A stretch of DNA of 64,000 nt from Streptomyces flaveus (GTDB taxonomy: Bacteria > Actinomycetota > Actinomycetes > Streptomycetales > Streptomycetaceae): positions 330,796 to 394,795 of the forward strand of contig NZ_BMPQ01000007.1 of the NCBI RefSeq assembly GCF_014647675.1, read 5' to 3'. A program made the position numbers and the translations under genes. Below, piece by piece: positions 1-9,051 of this stretch (positions within the stretch are counted from its first letter, which is position 1; the number at the start of each line of letters is the position of its first letter). Below the pieces are notes generated by a model that saw only the letters and a program-made list of their open reading frames with translations, had not been told where the DNA came from and did no database searches.

Positions 1-639
1 CGCGCCCTCGCCGTCGCCGAGGCGGCGGCGGCCCACCGGCCCGACGCGCTGATCGTCGCGTGCAACACCGCCTCCGTGCACGCCCTGCCCGCCCTGCGCG
101 CCCGCCTCGAACCGGACCTGCCGGTCATCGGCACGGTTCCGGCGATCAAGCCCGCCGCGGCGGGCGGCGGACCGGTCGCGATCTGGGCCACGCCCGCCAC
201 CACGGGCAGCCCCTACCAGCGTGGTCTCATCCGGGAGTTCGCCGCCGGAGTGACCGTCACCGAAGTGCCGTGCCCGGGACTCGCCGACGCGGTGGAGCAG
301 GCCGACGAGGCCGCCGTCGACCGGGCGATCGCCGCCGCCGCGGCGCTCACCCCGGACGATGTAAGGGCCGTTGTCCTGGGCTGCACCCATTACGAGCTGG
401 TCGCTGAGCGCATTCGCGCGGCCGTGCGGCAACCCGGGGGCGCCCCGCTCGTCCTGCACGGCTCGGCCGGCGCGGTGGCCGCCCAGGCGCTGCGCCGCAT
501 CGGCGCACATCCGGCTCCGGGGGCGCCCGCGGGGGGCACTCTCACGGTGTTGCTCAGCGGACAGGAGGCGGCCCTGCCCGCGGCGTCGCTGACATACGCC
601 GAGGGCAGGCTGCTGCAAGCAGTCAGCCCCGCGCGCTGA
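1..639 (+). CDS. murI: Glutamate racemase, 5'-truncated by the window edge
   Basis: The open frame runs from base 1 to the stop at 639, giving 212 visible codons; about 50 N-terminal residues lie outside the window. It should interconvert L- and D-glutamate to supply D-Glu for peptidoglycan in the cytoplasm. Both catalytic cysteine motifs are visible: CNTAS (codons 21-25) and GCTHYE (from codon 127), about 107 residues apart as is usual for this family. The internal ATG at 76 falls after the first catalytic Cys, so it is not the real start. A broader aspartate/glutamate racemase role is the main alternative. Confidence 0.9.
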   Translation, partial: RALAVAEAAAAHRPDALIVACNTASVHALPALRARLEPDLPVIGTVPAIKPAAAGGGPVAIWATPATTGSPYQRGLIREFAAGVTVTEVPCPGLADAVEQADEAAVDRAIAAAAALTPDDVRAVVLGCTHYELVAERIRAAVRQPGGAPLVLHGSAGAVAAQALRRIGAHPAPGAPAGGTLTVLLSGQEAALPAASLTYAEGRLLQAVSPAR

Positions 640-735
640 ACCTCTCGCCACGAACCGGACGCCTGACATCCACTCGGACCAGTAACTGTCCGCAACCCGA
701 TGCCCGCGCTGCGGAATCTGAGTAGTCTCAAAGCC

Positions 736-1299
736 ATGAGGCATCCCCACGGCGAGAAGGACGCTGACGACGCCCCGCATCCCGAGGTCTGGCACGGCCG
801 TGCGACCAACCGGGTGCAGTGGCTGCTCGCGCTGAGCGGCGCCGCCTGTATGGCCCTGGGAATCGAGCTGGCCGTCGACTCGGCCTGGACGTCGGGCATC
901 GTGCCGCTCCTCATGTCCGTGATCGGCTGCATCGCCGGGGGGCTCCTGGTCCTCTTCGGCACACTCGCGTTCGTGCACGTCGCCGTGAAGGTCGACAAGG
1001 AGTGCCTGGAGGTGCGCTGCGGCCACATGGGCCTGCCGCGCCGCCGGATCCCCCTCTCCCACATCACCGGCGCGGACTTCCTGCCCCGGGTCACCCCGCG
1101 CCACTGGGGCGGCTGGGGCTACCGCTGGCGGCCCGAGAAGGGGACCGCTGTGGTCGTACGGCGCGGTGAGGGCCTGGTGCTACGGCTCGGCGACGGGCAT
1201 TCGTTCACGGTCACGGTGGACAACGCGGAGGCGGCCGTACGGGTCATCCGGGCCCGTCTCGCGTCGACGACATCGGCCACTCGGGGCACTGCGCTCTGA
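736..1299 (+). CDS. Membrane protein with two TM segments and a PH-like C-terminal part
   Basis: This is a 187-residue protein of unknown function. A hydrophobic stretch at about residues 28-48 and another at about 55-82 suggest a membrane hairpin. The C-terminal half is soluble, rich in beta-type sequence and Trp/Arg (WGGWGYRWRP), and resembles bacterial PH-like (YdbT/DUF-type) domains. I chose the ATG at 736, not 700, because TAGTCT, a plausible -10 element, lies just upstream. It is probably transcribed alone: it faces a convergent gene and follows murI by about 100 bp. No catalytic motif is visible. Confidence 0.7.
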   Translation: MRHPHGEKDADDAPHPEVWHGRATNRVQWLLALSGAACMALGIELAVDSAWTSGIVPLLMSVIGCIAGGLLVLFGTLAFVHVAVKVDKECLEVRCGHMGLPRRRIPLSHITGADFLPRVTPRHWGGWGYRWRPEKGTAVVVRRGEGLVLRLGDGHSFTVTVDNAEAAVRVIRARLASTTSATRGTAL

Positions 1300-1309
1300 C
1301 GCAGCCCGG

Positions 1310-2374
1310 TCACGGGCCTGATCGGCCGCTGTGGGTGCGCCCGCCCTCGTCCACCGTGCTCTGCGGCACCTCGGGCAGGGGACGGGCCGTGGCGAGCCCC
1401 GCGAGCAGTCCCGCGCCCGCCGTCACCGTGGGGAAGCTCAGTGCGTTGCCGACCGCGGCGATCGCGGCCAGCGCAGTGAGCGCGGCGCCCGCGGTGAGCG
1501 CGACCGACGTGGGGCGCGGCGTGCGCCACAGTGCGTACAGGATCCAGCAGAACACCGCCGCGAGCAGCACCACGCCGAGGAGCCCCTGCTCGGCCGCTTG
1601 CTGAAACGGCGCGGAGTATGGCTTGCCGTCCGTCGGCGGCGACTGCGTGACCGTCGGGCTCAGCTCCGGGAACCGTCCCGGGCCGACGCCAAGGCCCGGC
1701 TCCTGGTGGGCCATGTCGAGCGCGTCGCGCCACAGCTGGACCCGTTGCTGGGTGAGCTGGCCCTCCAAGGCGGAGGTCAGGCCGTCCGGCAGCGCGTTCT
1801 CGGCGATGGCCCAGGTCGCGCCGGTCACCAGGCCCGCGGCGAGGGCGAGGCCGGCGAGTCCTGGGCCGCGGCGCATGCGGTCGGCGGCGAGGGAGCACAG
1901 CAGTACGCCCGCACAGGCGATACAGCCCGCCGTCGAGCCCAGGAATGCCGAGGCCACCCCGATCCCGGCGGCCAGCAGCCGCAGCCCGAGCCGCATCGCC
2001 GGTGGGCGTGCCGCCCAGGCCGCACAGCACGCGGCCCCCGCGGACAGGGTCAGCAGAGCCGCGGTGGAGCCGGTCTGCCCGAGCGGCGAGATGACCTGCG
2101 GCCCCGGTGCCGTGTTCGGGGCGGCGATCGCGAGGCCAAGACCGGCAAGCGCACCTGCGCCAGGGGCGGCGACCGGCAAGTACGAACCACACATCCGCCC
2201 CGAGGCGTAACCGGCGGCCACGGCGAGCACCGCGAGCAGCACCCCCTCGGGTCGGCCACCGTGCACCGAGGCGGAGATCACGGACCAGGTCGCGCAGCCA
2301 CCGAGCACGATCACGCCCGTCACGTCCGAAACGGTGCGTCTGTCGTGCGCCGACACCGGCCCGGCCGACGTCAT
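1310..2374 (-). CDS. O-antigen-ligase-like polytopic membrane protein
   Basis: The 354-residue protein is dominated by hydrophobic segments (about ten). Its central loop has LWRDALDMAHQEPGLGVGPGRFPEL-type character: the W-R-D-A...P-x-x-G-x-G-P-G-x-F pattern typical of Wzy/O-antigen ligase (PF04932) proteins, which join glycans at the outer membrane face or cell surface. The frame stays open upstream to 2668, but that would overlap the divergent lnt gene, so I use the ATG at 2374; a GTG at 2389 is possible. The substrate is unknown. It sits back-to-back with lnt with no obvious shared pathway. Confidence 0.75.
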   Translation of the reverse strand: MTSAGPVSAHDRRTVSDVTGVIVLGGCATWSVISASVHGGRPEGVLLAVLAVAAGYASGRMCGSYLPVAAPGAGALAGLGLAIAAPNTAPGPQVISPLGQTGSTAALLTLSAGAACCAAWAARPPAMRLGLRLLAAGIGVASAFLGSTAGCIACAGVLLCSLAADRMRRGPGLAGLALAAGLVTGATWAIAENALPDGLTSALEGQLTQQRVQLWRDALDMAHQEPGLGVGPGRFPELSPTVTQSPPTDGKPYSAPFQQAAEQGLLGVVLLAAVFCWILYALWRTPRPTSVALTAGAALTALAAIAAVGNALSFPTVTAGAGLLAGLATARPLPEVPQSTVDEGGRTHSGRSGP

Positions 2375-2592
2375 TCCCGTGGACCCCACCCGCCGCCCCC
2401 CGACCCATGACGGACCCCGACCGAATGGCCGGATACGGCCGTACGTGAAGGGCTTCGGCACACCGTAACGGGTGGTGCGCCGCTTTGTGGACGAGTTGCG
2501 CAGAAACGATGCAGCTGTCGGGTGGAGCCGCCTGGCCAGGGGCGGACGGACCGCGCTGTCGGTGGCCAGGTCACGCGCCGTACACTCCCCGA

Positions 2593-4206
2593 GTGACCGC
2601 CACAGCAACATCCGTAGACCAGCCGGAACAGCTCGGACCGCAGGACCGGCCCGCATCGCGCGGGGCACGGCTGGTGCGGCGGTTCGGTCCGGCCGTCGTC
2701 GCGGCGCTCTCCGGAGTGCTCCTCTACGTCAGCTTTCCGCCGCGCACCCTGTGGTGGCTCGCCCTCCCGGCCTTCGCGGTCTTCGGCTGGTGCCTGCGCG
2801 GGCGCACATGGAAGGCGGGCCTACGGCTCGGCTACCTCTTCGGTCTCGGCTTCCTGTTGCCCCTGCTCGTATGGACCGGGGTGGAAGTCGGTCCCGGACC
2901 GTGGCTGGCCCTCGTCGTCATCGAGGCGGTGTTCGTCGCACTCGTCGGCGCCGGCGTCGCGGCGGTGTCGAAGCTGCCCGGCTGGCCCGTGTGGGCGGCG
3001 GCCCTGTGGACCCTCGGCGAGGCGGCACGCGCGCGCGTGCCGTTCGAGGGTTTCCCCTGGGGCAAGATCGCCTTCGGCCAGGCGGACGGGATCTTTCTGC
3101 CGCTCGCGGCGGTGGGCGGCACTCCGGTGCTCGGCTTCGCGGTCGTCCTGTGCGGCTTCGGGCTGTACGAGATCGTCCGCCAGGTGATGGAGATACGGCG
3201 CACCCGTGCCGTACGACGTGGGGCCGCCGCCGCGGCACTGCTCAGTTTCGCACTCCCCGTAGTCGGCGCTTTCGCCGCCCGCCCCCTGGTCAGCGACACG
3301 GCGGAGGACGGCACCGCCACCGTCGCCGTCATCCAGGGCAACGTCCCGCGCGCGGGCCTCGACTTCAACTCCCAGCGGCGCGCCGTGCTCGACTACCACG
3401 CCCGGGAGACCGAGCGCCTGGCCGCGCAGGTCAAGGCGGGCAAGGTCCCTCAGCCGGACTTCGTACTGTGGCCGGAGAACTCCTCCGACATCGACCCGTT
3501 CAGCAACCCCGACGCGCACGACGTCATCGAAGCGGCCGTCAAGGCGATCGGCGCGCCCGTCTCGGTCGGCGGCGTCGTCGAGAAGAACGGCAAGCTCTAC
3601 AACGAGCAGATCCTGTGGGACCCGGACAAGGGGCCCGGCGACACCTACGACAAGCGGCAGATCCAGCCGTTCGGCGAATACCTCCCGCTGCGCTCACTCA
3701 TCGGCGCCATCAACGAGGACTGGACGTCCATGGTCCGCCAGAACTTCAGCCGGGGCAGCGAGCCGGGCGTGTTCACCATGGCGGGCACCAAGGTCGGGCT
3801 CGCGACCTGCTACGAGGCCGCCTTCGACTGGGCCGTGCGCGACACGGTCACCGACGGCGCCCAGATGATCTCCGTACCGAGCAACAACGCCACGTTCGAC
3901 CGCAGCGAGATGACCTACCAGCAGCTCGCCATGTCCCGAGTCCGCGCCGTCGAGCACAGCCGCACCGTCACCGTCCCGGTCACCAGCGGCGTCAGCGCCG
4001 TGATCATGCCCGACGGGAAGATCACACAGCGCACCGGAATGTTCGTGGCGGACTCGCTGGTCCAGGAGGTGCCGCTGCGCTCCTCCGAGACCCCTGCCAC
4101 GCGTCTCGGTGTACTCCCGGAGGCGCTGCTCGTGCTGGTCGCCGTCGGCGGCCTCGGCTGGGCGGTGACGGCGGGAGTCCGCGCCCGACGCGCCGGTGAC
4201 GTGTAG
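2593..4206 (+). CDS. lnt: Apolipoprotein N-acyltransferase
   Basis: This 537-residue integral membrane enzyme should N-acylate the lipidated N-terminal Cys of lipoproteins. Several N-terminal TM segments precede a nitrilase-fold catalytic domain (about residues 240-500), and one TM follows near the C-terminus. The catalytic triad is readable as Glu295 (in WPENSS), Lys354 (in YDKRQIQPFGEY) and Cys406 (in LATCYEA), with the family spacing. I chose the GTG at 2593; a frame open from 2485 would add a non-homologous Arg/Pro/Trp-rich leader. Streptomycetes often carry two Lnt paralogues, so this may be one of a pair. Confidence 0.93.
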   Translation: MTATATSVDQPEQLGPQDRPASRGARLVRRFGPAVVAALSGVLLYVSFPPRTLWWLALPAFAVFGWCLRGRTWKAGLRLGYLFGLGFLLPLLVWTGVEVGPGPWLALVVIEAVFVALVGAGVAAVSKLPGWPVWAAALWTLGEAARARVPFEGFPWGKIAFGQADGIFLPLAAVGGTPVLGFAVVLCGFGLYEIVRQVMEIRRTRAVRRGAAAAALLSFALPVVGAFAARPLVSDTAEDGTATVAVIQGNVPRAGLDFNSQRRAVLDYHARETERLAAQVKAGKVPQPDFVLWPENSSDIDPFSNPDAHDVIEAAVKAIGAPVSVGGVVEKNGKLYNEQILWDPDKGPGDTYDKRQIQPFGEYLPLRSLIGAINEDWTSMVRQNFSRGSEPGVFTMAGTKVGLATCYEAAFDWAVRDTVTDGAQMISVPSNNATFDRSEMTYQQLAMSRVRAVEHSRTVTVPVTSGVSAVIMPDGKITQRTGMFVADSLVQEVPLRSSETPATRLGVLPEALLVLVAVGGLGWAVTAGVRARRAGDV

Positions 4207-4273
4207 CCGTACGCCGGTCGTACGCGCCCTGCGCCTCGCTGGAGTGACGGAGCCGGGCCGTTAGGGTCGCTCC

Positions 4274-4747
4274 ATGGCTACTCCTGACTTCATCACCGCC
4301 ATCCGGGCCACCGCCGGCCGGCAACTGCTCTGGCTCCCCGGAGTCACCGCGATCGTCCTCGACGACGAGGAGAGAGTGCTGCTGGGACGCCGCTCGGACA
4401 CCCGCAAGTGGTCGGTGATCGGCGGCATGCCGGACCCGGGTGAGCAGCCGGCGGCCTGTGCGGTGCGGGAGGTCTACGAGGAGACGGCGGTGCGCTGCGT
4501 CGCCGAGCGGGTCGTCCTGGTGCAGGCCCTGGAGCCGATCACCTACGAGAACGGTGACATCTGTCAGTTCATGGACATCACCTTCCGCTGCCGGGCCGTG
4601 GGTGGTGAGGCACGCGTCAACGACGACGAGTCGCTGGAGGTCGGCTGGTTCCCGGTCGACGCCCTGCCGGAGCTGAACGAGCACGGACTGTTCCGGATCA
4701 AGCAGGCGCTGTCCGAGGAACCCACGTGGTTCGACCCCATGGCCTGA
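4274..4747 (+). CDS. Nudix hydrolase
   Basis: The 157-residue single-domain protein carries a full Nudix box at residues 51-73 (G-x5-E-x7-R-E-V-Y-E-E-T-A-V), the Mg-binding signature of enzymes that cleave nucleoside diphosphates linked to another moiety. The downstream EVGWFP strand is also typical. The substrate cannot be read from sequence; 8-oxo-dGTP-, NADH- or ADP-ribose-type substrates are all possible. It stands alone between lnt (67 bp upstream) and the 3-hydroxybutyrate dehydrogenase gene (60 bp downstream), with no sign of coupling. Confidence 0.92.
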   Translation: MATPDFITAIRATAGRQLLWLPGVTAIVLDDEERVLLGRRSDTRKWSVIGGMPDPGEQPAACAVREVYEETAVRCVAERVVLVQALEPITYENGDICQFMDITFRCRAVGGEARVNDDESLEVGWFPVDALPELNEHGLFRIKQALSEEPTWFDPMA

Positions 4748-4807
4748 GGGCGAAGTGTGGGTGACGACCACATCGGTTGGGGCGTGGCTGCTGCCTAGGG
4801 TCAGGGC

Positions 4808-5608
4808 ATGACCGCGCCCAGCGCCCTCGCAGGCCCCCACGCCCCGTCCCTCGACCTCGGCGGCCGCACCGCCCTCGTCACCGGCGCCGCAGGCGGCATC
4901 GGCCGCGCGTGCGCACTGCGGCTCGCCGCGGCGGGGGCCAAAGTGCGGGCGGTCGACCGGGAGGCCGGGGGCCTGGAAACGCTCGGCGAACAGGCCCGGG
5001 GCCTCGCGGGCACCGTCGAACCACACGTCCTCGACCTCACCGACCTGGACGCCGCGGAGTCCGCCGCCGCGGGCACCGATGTCCTCGTCAACAACGCCGG
5101 GCTGCAACTGGTGCGCCCGATCGAGGAGTTCCCGCCCGACACCTTCCACACCGTGCTGACCGTGATGCTGGAGGCCCCGTTCCGGCTCATCCGCGGGGCA
5201 CTGCCTCACATGTACGGGCAGGGGTGGGGCCGCATCCTCAATGTGTCGTCGGTCCATGGGCTGCGCGCCTCTGCTTTCAAGGCGGCGTATGTGGCAGCGA
5301 AACATGGACTGGAGGGCCTCTCCAAAACCGCTGCCCTGGAAGGCGCCCCCCATGGCGTCACCTCGAACTGTGTGAACCCCGCCTATGTGCGCACCCCACT
5401 GGTCGAGAAGCAGCTGTCCGACCAGGCGGCAGCCCATGGGATCCCCGAGGAGCGGGTGCTGACCGAGATCCTGTTGCGGGACAGCGCCGTCAAGCGACTC
5501 ATCGAACCGGAGGAGGTCGCCGAGGCGGTCGCGTACCTGTGCAGTCCGCAGGCCTCCTTCGTCACCGGGACCTCGCTCGTCCTCGACGGTGGCTGGACCG
5601 CGCACTGA
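4808..5608 (+). CDS. 3-hydroxybutyrate dehydrogenase (SDR family)
   Basis: The 266-residue short-chain dehydrogenase should oxidise (R)-3-hydroxybutyrate to acetoacetate with NAD. The nucleotide-binding motif TGAAGGIG is at residues 25-32, NNAG at 95-98, and catalytic Ser148, Tyr161 and Lys165 lie in the segment SSVHGLRAS..AAYVAAKHG. This segment, the glutamine after NNAGL, and the C-terminal VTGTSLVLDGGWTAH are characteristic of the HBDH branch of SDRs. The PucR-type regulator begins 52 bp downstream on the same strand and an MHS transporter follows, suggesting a ketone-body use module. Another SDR substrate is the alternative. Confidence 0.85.
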   Translation: MTAPSALAGPHAPSLDLGGRTALVTGAAGGIGRACALRLAAAGAKVRAVDREAGGLETLGEQARGLAGTVEPHVLDLTDLDAAESAAAGTDVLVNNAGLQLVRPIEEFPPDTFHTVLTVMLEAPFRLIRGALPHMYGQGWGRILNVSSVHGLRASAFKAAYVAAKHGLEGLSKTAALEGAPHGVTSNCVNPAYVRTPLVEKQLSDQAAAHGIPEERVLTEILLRDSAVKRLIEPEEVAEAVAYLCSPQASFVTGTSLVLDGGWTAH

Positions 5609-5660
5609 GCGTGAGTCGTCCACAGGGCTGGTCGGGCTGTCGGTGCGGTGAGTAATCCTG

Positions 5661-7592
5661 GTGGACATGTCTCGCGATCAATTGCAGTCCGCAGGGCGCT
5701 CCGAGGCGAGCGCCGAGGCGCCGTTCCTCGAGCTGCTGGCCCGGGGCGCGTCCGCCGACGCGTACGAGCAGCCGGTGCTGCTCGCCCGTGCCGACGGACT
5801 GCCGCCCGAGCGGGTCGCCGCTCTGGAGCACGCCAAGGTGCTCGCGCTGCGCGTGCGCTCCGAGATGGAGGGACGCCGCCGACGCGAGGCCGAGCTGTCC
5901 GCGCTCTTCGAGACGGCCCACGACCTGGCGGGACTGCGCGATCTCGACGCCGTGCTGCAGGCGATCGTGCAGCGCGCGCGGTCGCTGCTGAGTACGGACG
6001 TCGCATACCTCAGCCTGAACGACCCGGCCGAGGGCGACACGTACATGCGGGTCACAGAGGGCTCGGTGGCGGCGCGCTTCCAGCAGTTGCGGCTCGGCAT
6101 GGGGGAGGGGCTCGGCGGGCTCGTCGCCCAGACGGCCCGCCCCTATGTCACCGACGACTACTTCAAGGACGACCGTTTCCAGCACACGTCGACCATCGAC
6201 GCGGGTGTACGGGACGAGGGGCTGGTGGCGATCCTCGGTGTGCCGCTGACGCTCGGCCCGCATGTCATCGGCGTGCTCTTCGCGGCCGACCGCCGTGCGC
6301 GGGTCTTCGAGCGGGAGCAGATCGCGCTGCTCGGATCGTTCGCCGCCCTGGCGGCCGCCGCCATCGACACCGCGAACCTGCTCACCGAGACCCGTGAAGC
6401 ACTCGGGGATCTGGAGCGGGCCAACGAGATCATCCGGGACCGCAGCGGGGTGATCGAGCGCGCTTCGGACGTGCACGACCGGCTCGCCGAGCTCGTCCTG
6501 CGCGGCGGCGGGGTCCACGACGTGGCGGCCGCGGTCTCCCAAGTCCTCGACGGCACTGTGGAGTTCGCGGAGGCGGGCGCCGCACCCGGTGATGCCCTGG
6601 AGGTATCACGCGCCGAAGGACACGCCGTCCGGCACGGGGACGACTGGGTCGCGGCCGTCGCCGCCGGCGGTGAACTGCTCGGCGCGCTGCTGCTGCACGG
6701 CCATCCGGGGCTCGACCCCGTCGACCAGCGCACCCTGGAGCGGGCCGCCATGGTCACCTCGCTCCTGCTGCTGGCCCGTCGCTCGGCCGCCGAGGCCGAA
6801 CAACGCGTCCGCGGCGAGCTGTTGGACGATCTGCTCGACGCGCGCGACCGCGATCCCCGGCTGCTGCGCGAGCGTGCCGCCCGGCTGGACGCCGACCTCG
6901 ACGCCACCCACGTGGTGCTGGCCGCTCGTCTCGACTCCACTGTCGCCGACGCCGACCACGAGGCAGCCGCCCGCCGCAGGCTGTGGTCCGCCGCGTCCCA
7001 CCTCGCCGCCACCCGGCACGGCCTGGCCGCCGCCCGCGACGGTGGCACAGTCCTGCTCCTGCCCCTGCGTCCCGGTGACACCGCGACGGACCTGGCCCGC
7101 CGCACGGCCGGAGACCTGGGCACCGCCGTCTCCGAGGCGGTCACCGTCGGTGCCTCCGCGCCCGTCGAGAACCTCACCGCCCATCCGGACAGCGTGGCCG
7201 AGGCCTACGCGGAAGGGCAGCGATGCCGCGACGCGCTGCGACTGCTCGGCCGGGCCGGGGACGGCGCCGCCGCCGAGGACTTCGGGTTCCTGGGACTCCT
7301 CCTCGCCGGGAGCCGGGACATCTCCGGCTTCGTCGAGCGCACCATCGGCCAGGTCGTGACGTACGACGCGAAACGCGGCACCAATCTCCTGCGCACCCTC
7401 GACGCGTACTTCACGTGCGGCAGGAGCCCGGCGCGCACGAGCGACGAGCTGCACGTCCACGTCAACACGGTCGCGCAGCGCCTGGAGCGGGTGGGCCGGC
7501 TGCTCGGACCCGACTGGCAGAGCCCGGCCAGGGCCCTGGAGATCCAACTCGCCGTACGGCTGCACCGGTTGTCGTCCACGGCGCGACATTGA
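5661..7592 (+). CDS. PucR-type transcriptional regulator with N-terminal GAF domain
   Basis: This is a 643-residue cytoplasmic regulator. A GAF sensor domain spans about residues 75-235 (LFETAHDLAGLRDLDAVLQ to the FAALAAAAID helix). A coiled-coil-like linker and a CdaR-like middle region (about 300-550) follow, then a C-terminal PucR helix-turn-helix at about 585-640 (TCGRSPARTSDELHVHVNTVAQRLERV). The start is the GTG at 5661 or the ATG two codons later; both give the same protein apart from two residues. It lies just after the 3-hydroxybutyrate dehydrogenase gene and is probably its activator, with the GAF domain sensing a small metabolite (inference). Confidence 0.88.
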   Translation: MDMSRDQLQSAGRSEASAEAPFLELLARGASADAYEQPVLLARADGLPPERVAALEHAKVLALRVRSEMEGRRRREAELSALFETAHDLAGLRDLDAVLQAIVQRARSLLSTDVAYLSLNDPAEGDTYMRVTEGSVAARFQQLRLGMGEGLGGLVAQTARPYVTDDYFKDDRFQHTSTIDAGVRDEGLVAILGVPLTLGPHVIGVLFAADRRARVFEREQIALLGSFAALAAAAIDTANLLTETREALGDLERANEIIRDRSGVIERASDVHDRLAELVLRGGGVHDVAAAVSQVLDGTVEFAEAGAAPGDALEVSRAEGHAVRHGDDWVAAVAAGGELLGALLLHGHPGLDPVDQRTLERAAMVTSLLLLARRSAAEAEQRVRGELLDDLLDARDRDPRLLRERAARLDADLDATHVVLAARLDSTVADADHEAAARRRLWSAASHLAATRHGLAAARDGGTVLLLPLRPGDTATDLARRTAGDLGTAVSEAVTVGASAPVENLTAHPDSVAEAYAEGQRCRDALRLLGRAGDGAAAEDFGFLGLLLAGSRDISGFVERTIGQVVTYDAKRGTNLLRTLDAYFTCGRSPARTSDELHVHVNTVAQRLERVGRLLGPDWQSPARALEIQLAVRLHRLSSTARH

Positions 7593-7620
7593 CCCCCGCA
7601 CGCACGGGCGCACGGGGGTC
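7591..7620. terminator. Bidirectional hairpin between convergent genes
   Basis: GACCCCCG (7591-7598) is the perfect complement of CGGGGGTC (7613-7620), separated by 14 bases. It overlaps the stop codon of the PucR gene and sits before the end of the convergent MFS gene, so it can terminate both. No long T-run follows, as is common in streptomycetes. Confidence 0.6.
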
Positions 7621-7650
7621 GGTCTCGGGGAAGCTCGCCGTGAAACCGGC

Positions 7651-9051
7651 TCAGACGGGACGGGCGTCAGCGGCACGGGCCGACGTCGTCGCGGCCTCCG
7701 CGTCCTCCTGGCCGTCCTCACCCTCCCATTCCGCGAGGTCACGGTGCCGGGTCTCCTTCGCCACCCCCACCGCGATCAGTGTCAGTACGACCGCCCCGAT
7801 CACGTACAGGGCGATCGGAGTGGAGCTGTCGTAGTCGGCCAGCAGTGCGGTCGCGATGAGCGGCGCGGGCGCGCCCGCCGCGACGGACGAGAACTGTGCG
7901 CCGATCGAAGCGCCCGAGTAGCGCATACGGGTCGCGAACATCTCCGAGAAGAAGGCGGCCTGCGGTGCGTACATGGCCCCGTGCAGGACCAGGCCCACGG
8001 TCACGGCGAGAATCAGGTTCCCGAAGCTCCCGGTGTCGATGAGCGAGAAGAACGGGAACATCCACACACCGACTCCCGCCGCGCCCAGCAGATACACGGG
8101 CCGACGGCCGACGCGGTCCGACAGGGCGCCCCAGGCCGGGATGACGGCGAAGTGCACGGCGGAGGCGATGAGGACCGCGTTCAGCGCGGTCTGCTTGGAG
8201 AGACCGGCCGATGTGGTGGCGTACACGAGGATGAAGGCGGTGATCACGTAGTAGCTGATGTTCTCCGCCATACGCGCGCCCATCGCGATCAGGACGTCGC
8301 GCCAGTGGTGCCGCAGCACGGACACGAGCGGGAGCTTCTCGGCGGGTCCGTCCTGGGCCGCCTTGCGCGTCTCGGCCTGCGCGAGGGCCGCCTTGAAGAC
8401 GGGCGATTCATCGACAGACAGACGAATCCACAAACCGACGATCACCAGCACGCCCGACAGCAGGAACGGAATACGCCAGCCCCAGGACATGAAGGCGGCG
8501 TCCGAGAGGACCGCGGTCAGCAGCGACAGCACACCCGTCGCCAGCAACTGCCCGGCGGGCGCCCCGGTCTGCGGCCACGAAGCCCAGAACCCGCGCCGCC
8601 GCGCGTCCCCGTGCTCCGACACCAGCAGCACGGCGCCTCCCCATTCGCCGCCCAGCGCGAAGCCCTGCACCAGGCGCAGCGCGGTGAGCAGCACCGGGGC
8701 CGCCGTACCGACGGTCGCGTGCGTGGGCAGCAGTCCGATCGCGAAGGTCGCCCCGCCCATCAGCAGCAGACTCAGCACCAGCAGCTTCTTGCGCCCGAGC
8801 CGGTCGCCGTAGTGCCCGAAGACCAGCGCCCCGAGAGGCCGGGCCGCGAATCCCACCGCGTACGTCAAGAACGAGAGCAGCGTGCCGACGAGCGGGTCGG
8901 AGCCCGGGAAGAACAGCTTGTTGAAGACGAGCGCGGCGGCAGATCCGTAGAGGAAGAAGTCGTACCACTCGATCGTGGTGCCGATGAGGCTCGCGGCGAC
9001 GATCCGGCGGAGGTTCGAGGGTGGCGGGGGAGCGGTTGCTGCGGAGGCCAT
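7651..9051 (-). CDS. MFS transporter, metabolite:H+ symporter (MHS) family
   Basis: The 466-residue protein has twelve hydrophobic segments and MHS hallmarks: RRIVAASLIGTTIEWYDFFLYG at the N-terminus, FGHYGDRLGRKKLL (the loop 2-3 signature), and LRLVQGFALGGEWGGAVLL in TM4-5. Relatives import small carboxylates, shikimate, alpha-ketoglutarate or betaines with protons. Its place next to 3-hydroxybutyrate dehydrogenase and a PucR regulator points to a hydroxy- or keto-acid (inference). I chose the ATG at 9051; the frame extends upstream but without transporter-like sequence, and GGAAG lies just before this ATG. Confidence 0.88.
   Translation of the reverse strand: MASAATAPPPPSNLRRIVAASLIGTTIEWYDFFLYGSAAALVFNKLFFPGSDPLVGTLLSFLTYAVGFAARPLGALVFGHYGDRLGRKKLLVLSLLLMGGATFAIGLLPTHATVGTAAPVLLTALRLVQGFALGGEWGGAVLLVSEHGDARRRGFWASWPQTGAPAGQLLATGVLSLLTAVLSDAAFMSWGWRIPFLLSGVLVIVGLWIRLSVDESPVFKAALAQAETRKAAQDGPAEKLPLVSVLRHHWRDVLIAMGARMAENISYYVITAFILVYATTSAGLSKQTALNAVLIASAVHFAVIPAWGALSDRVGRRPVYLLGAAGVGVWMFPFFSLIDTGSFGNLILAVTVGLVLHGAMYAPQAAFFSEMFATRMRYSGASIGAQFSSVAAGAPAPLIATALLADYDSSTPIALYVIGAVVLTLIAVGVAKETRHRDLAEWEGEDGQEDAEAATTSARAADARPV

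Noticed and set aside
4022..5668. A 548-codon minus-strand frame opposite the Nudix and 3-hydroxybutyrate dehydrogenase genes
   Set aside because: Both plus-strand genes carry complete catalytic motifs; the minus frame has none.
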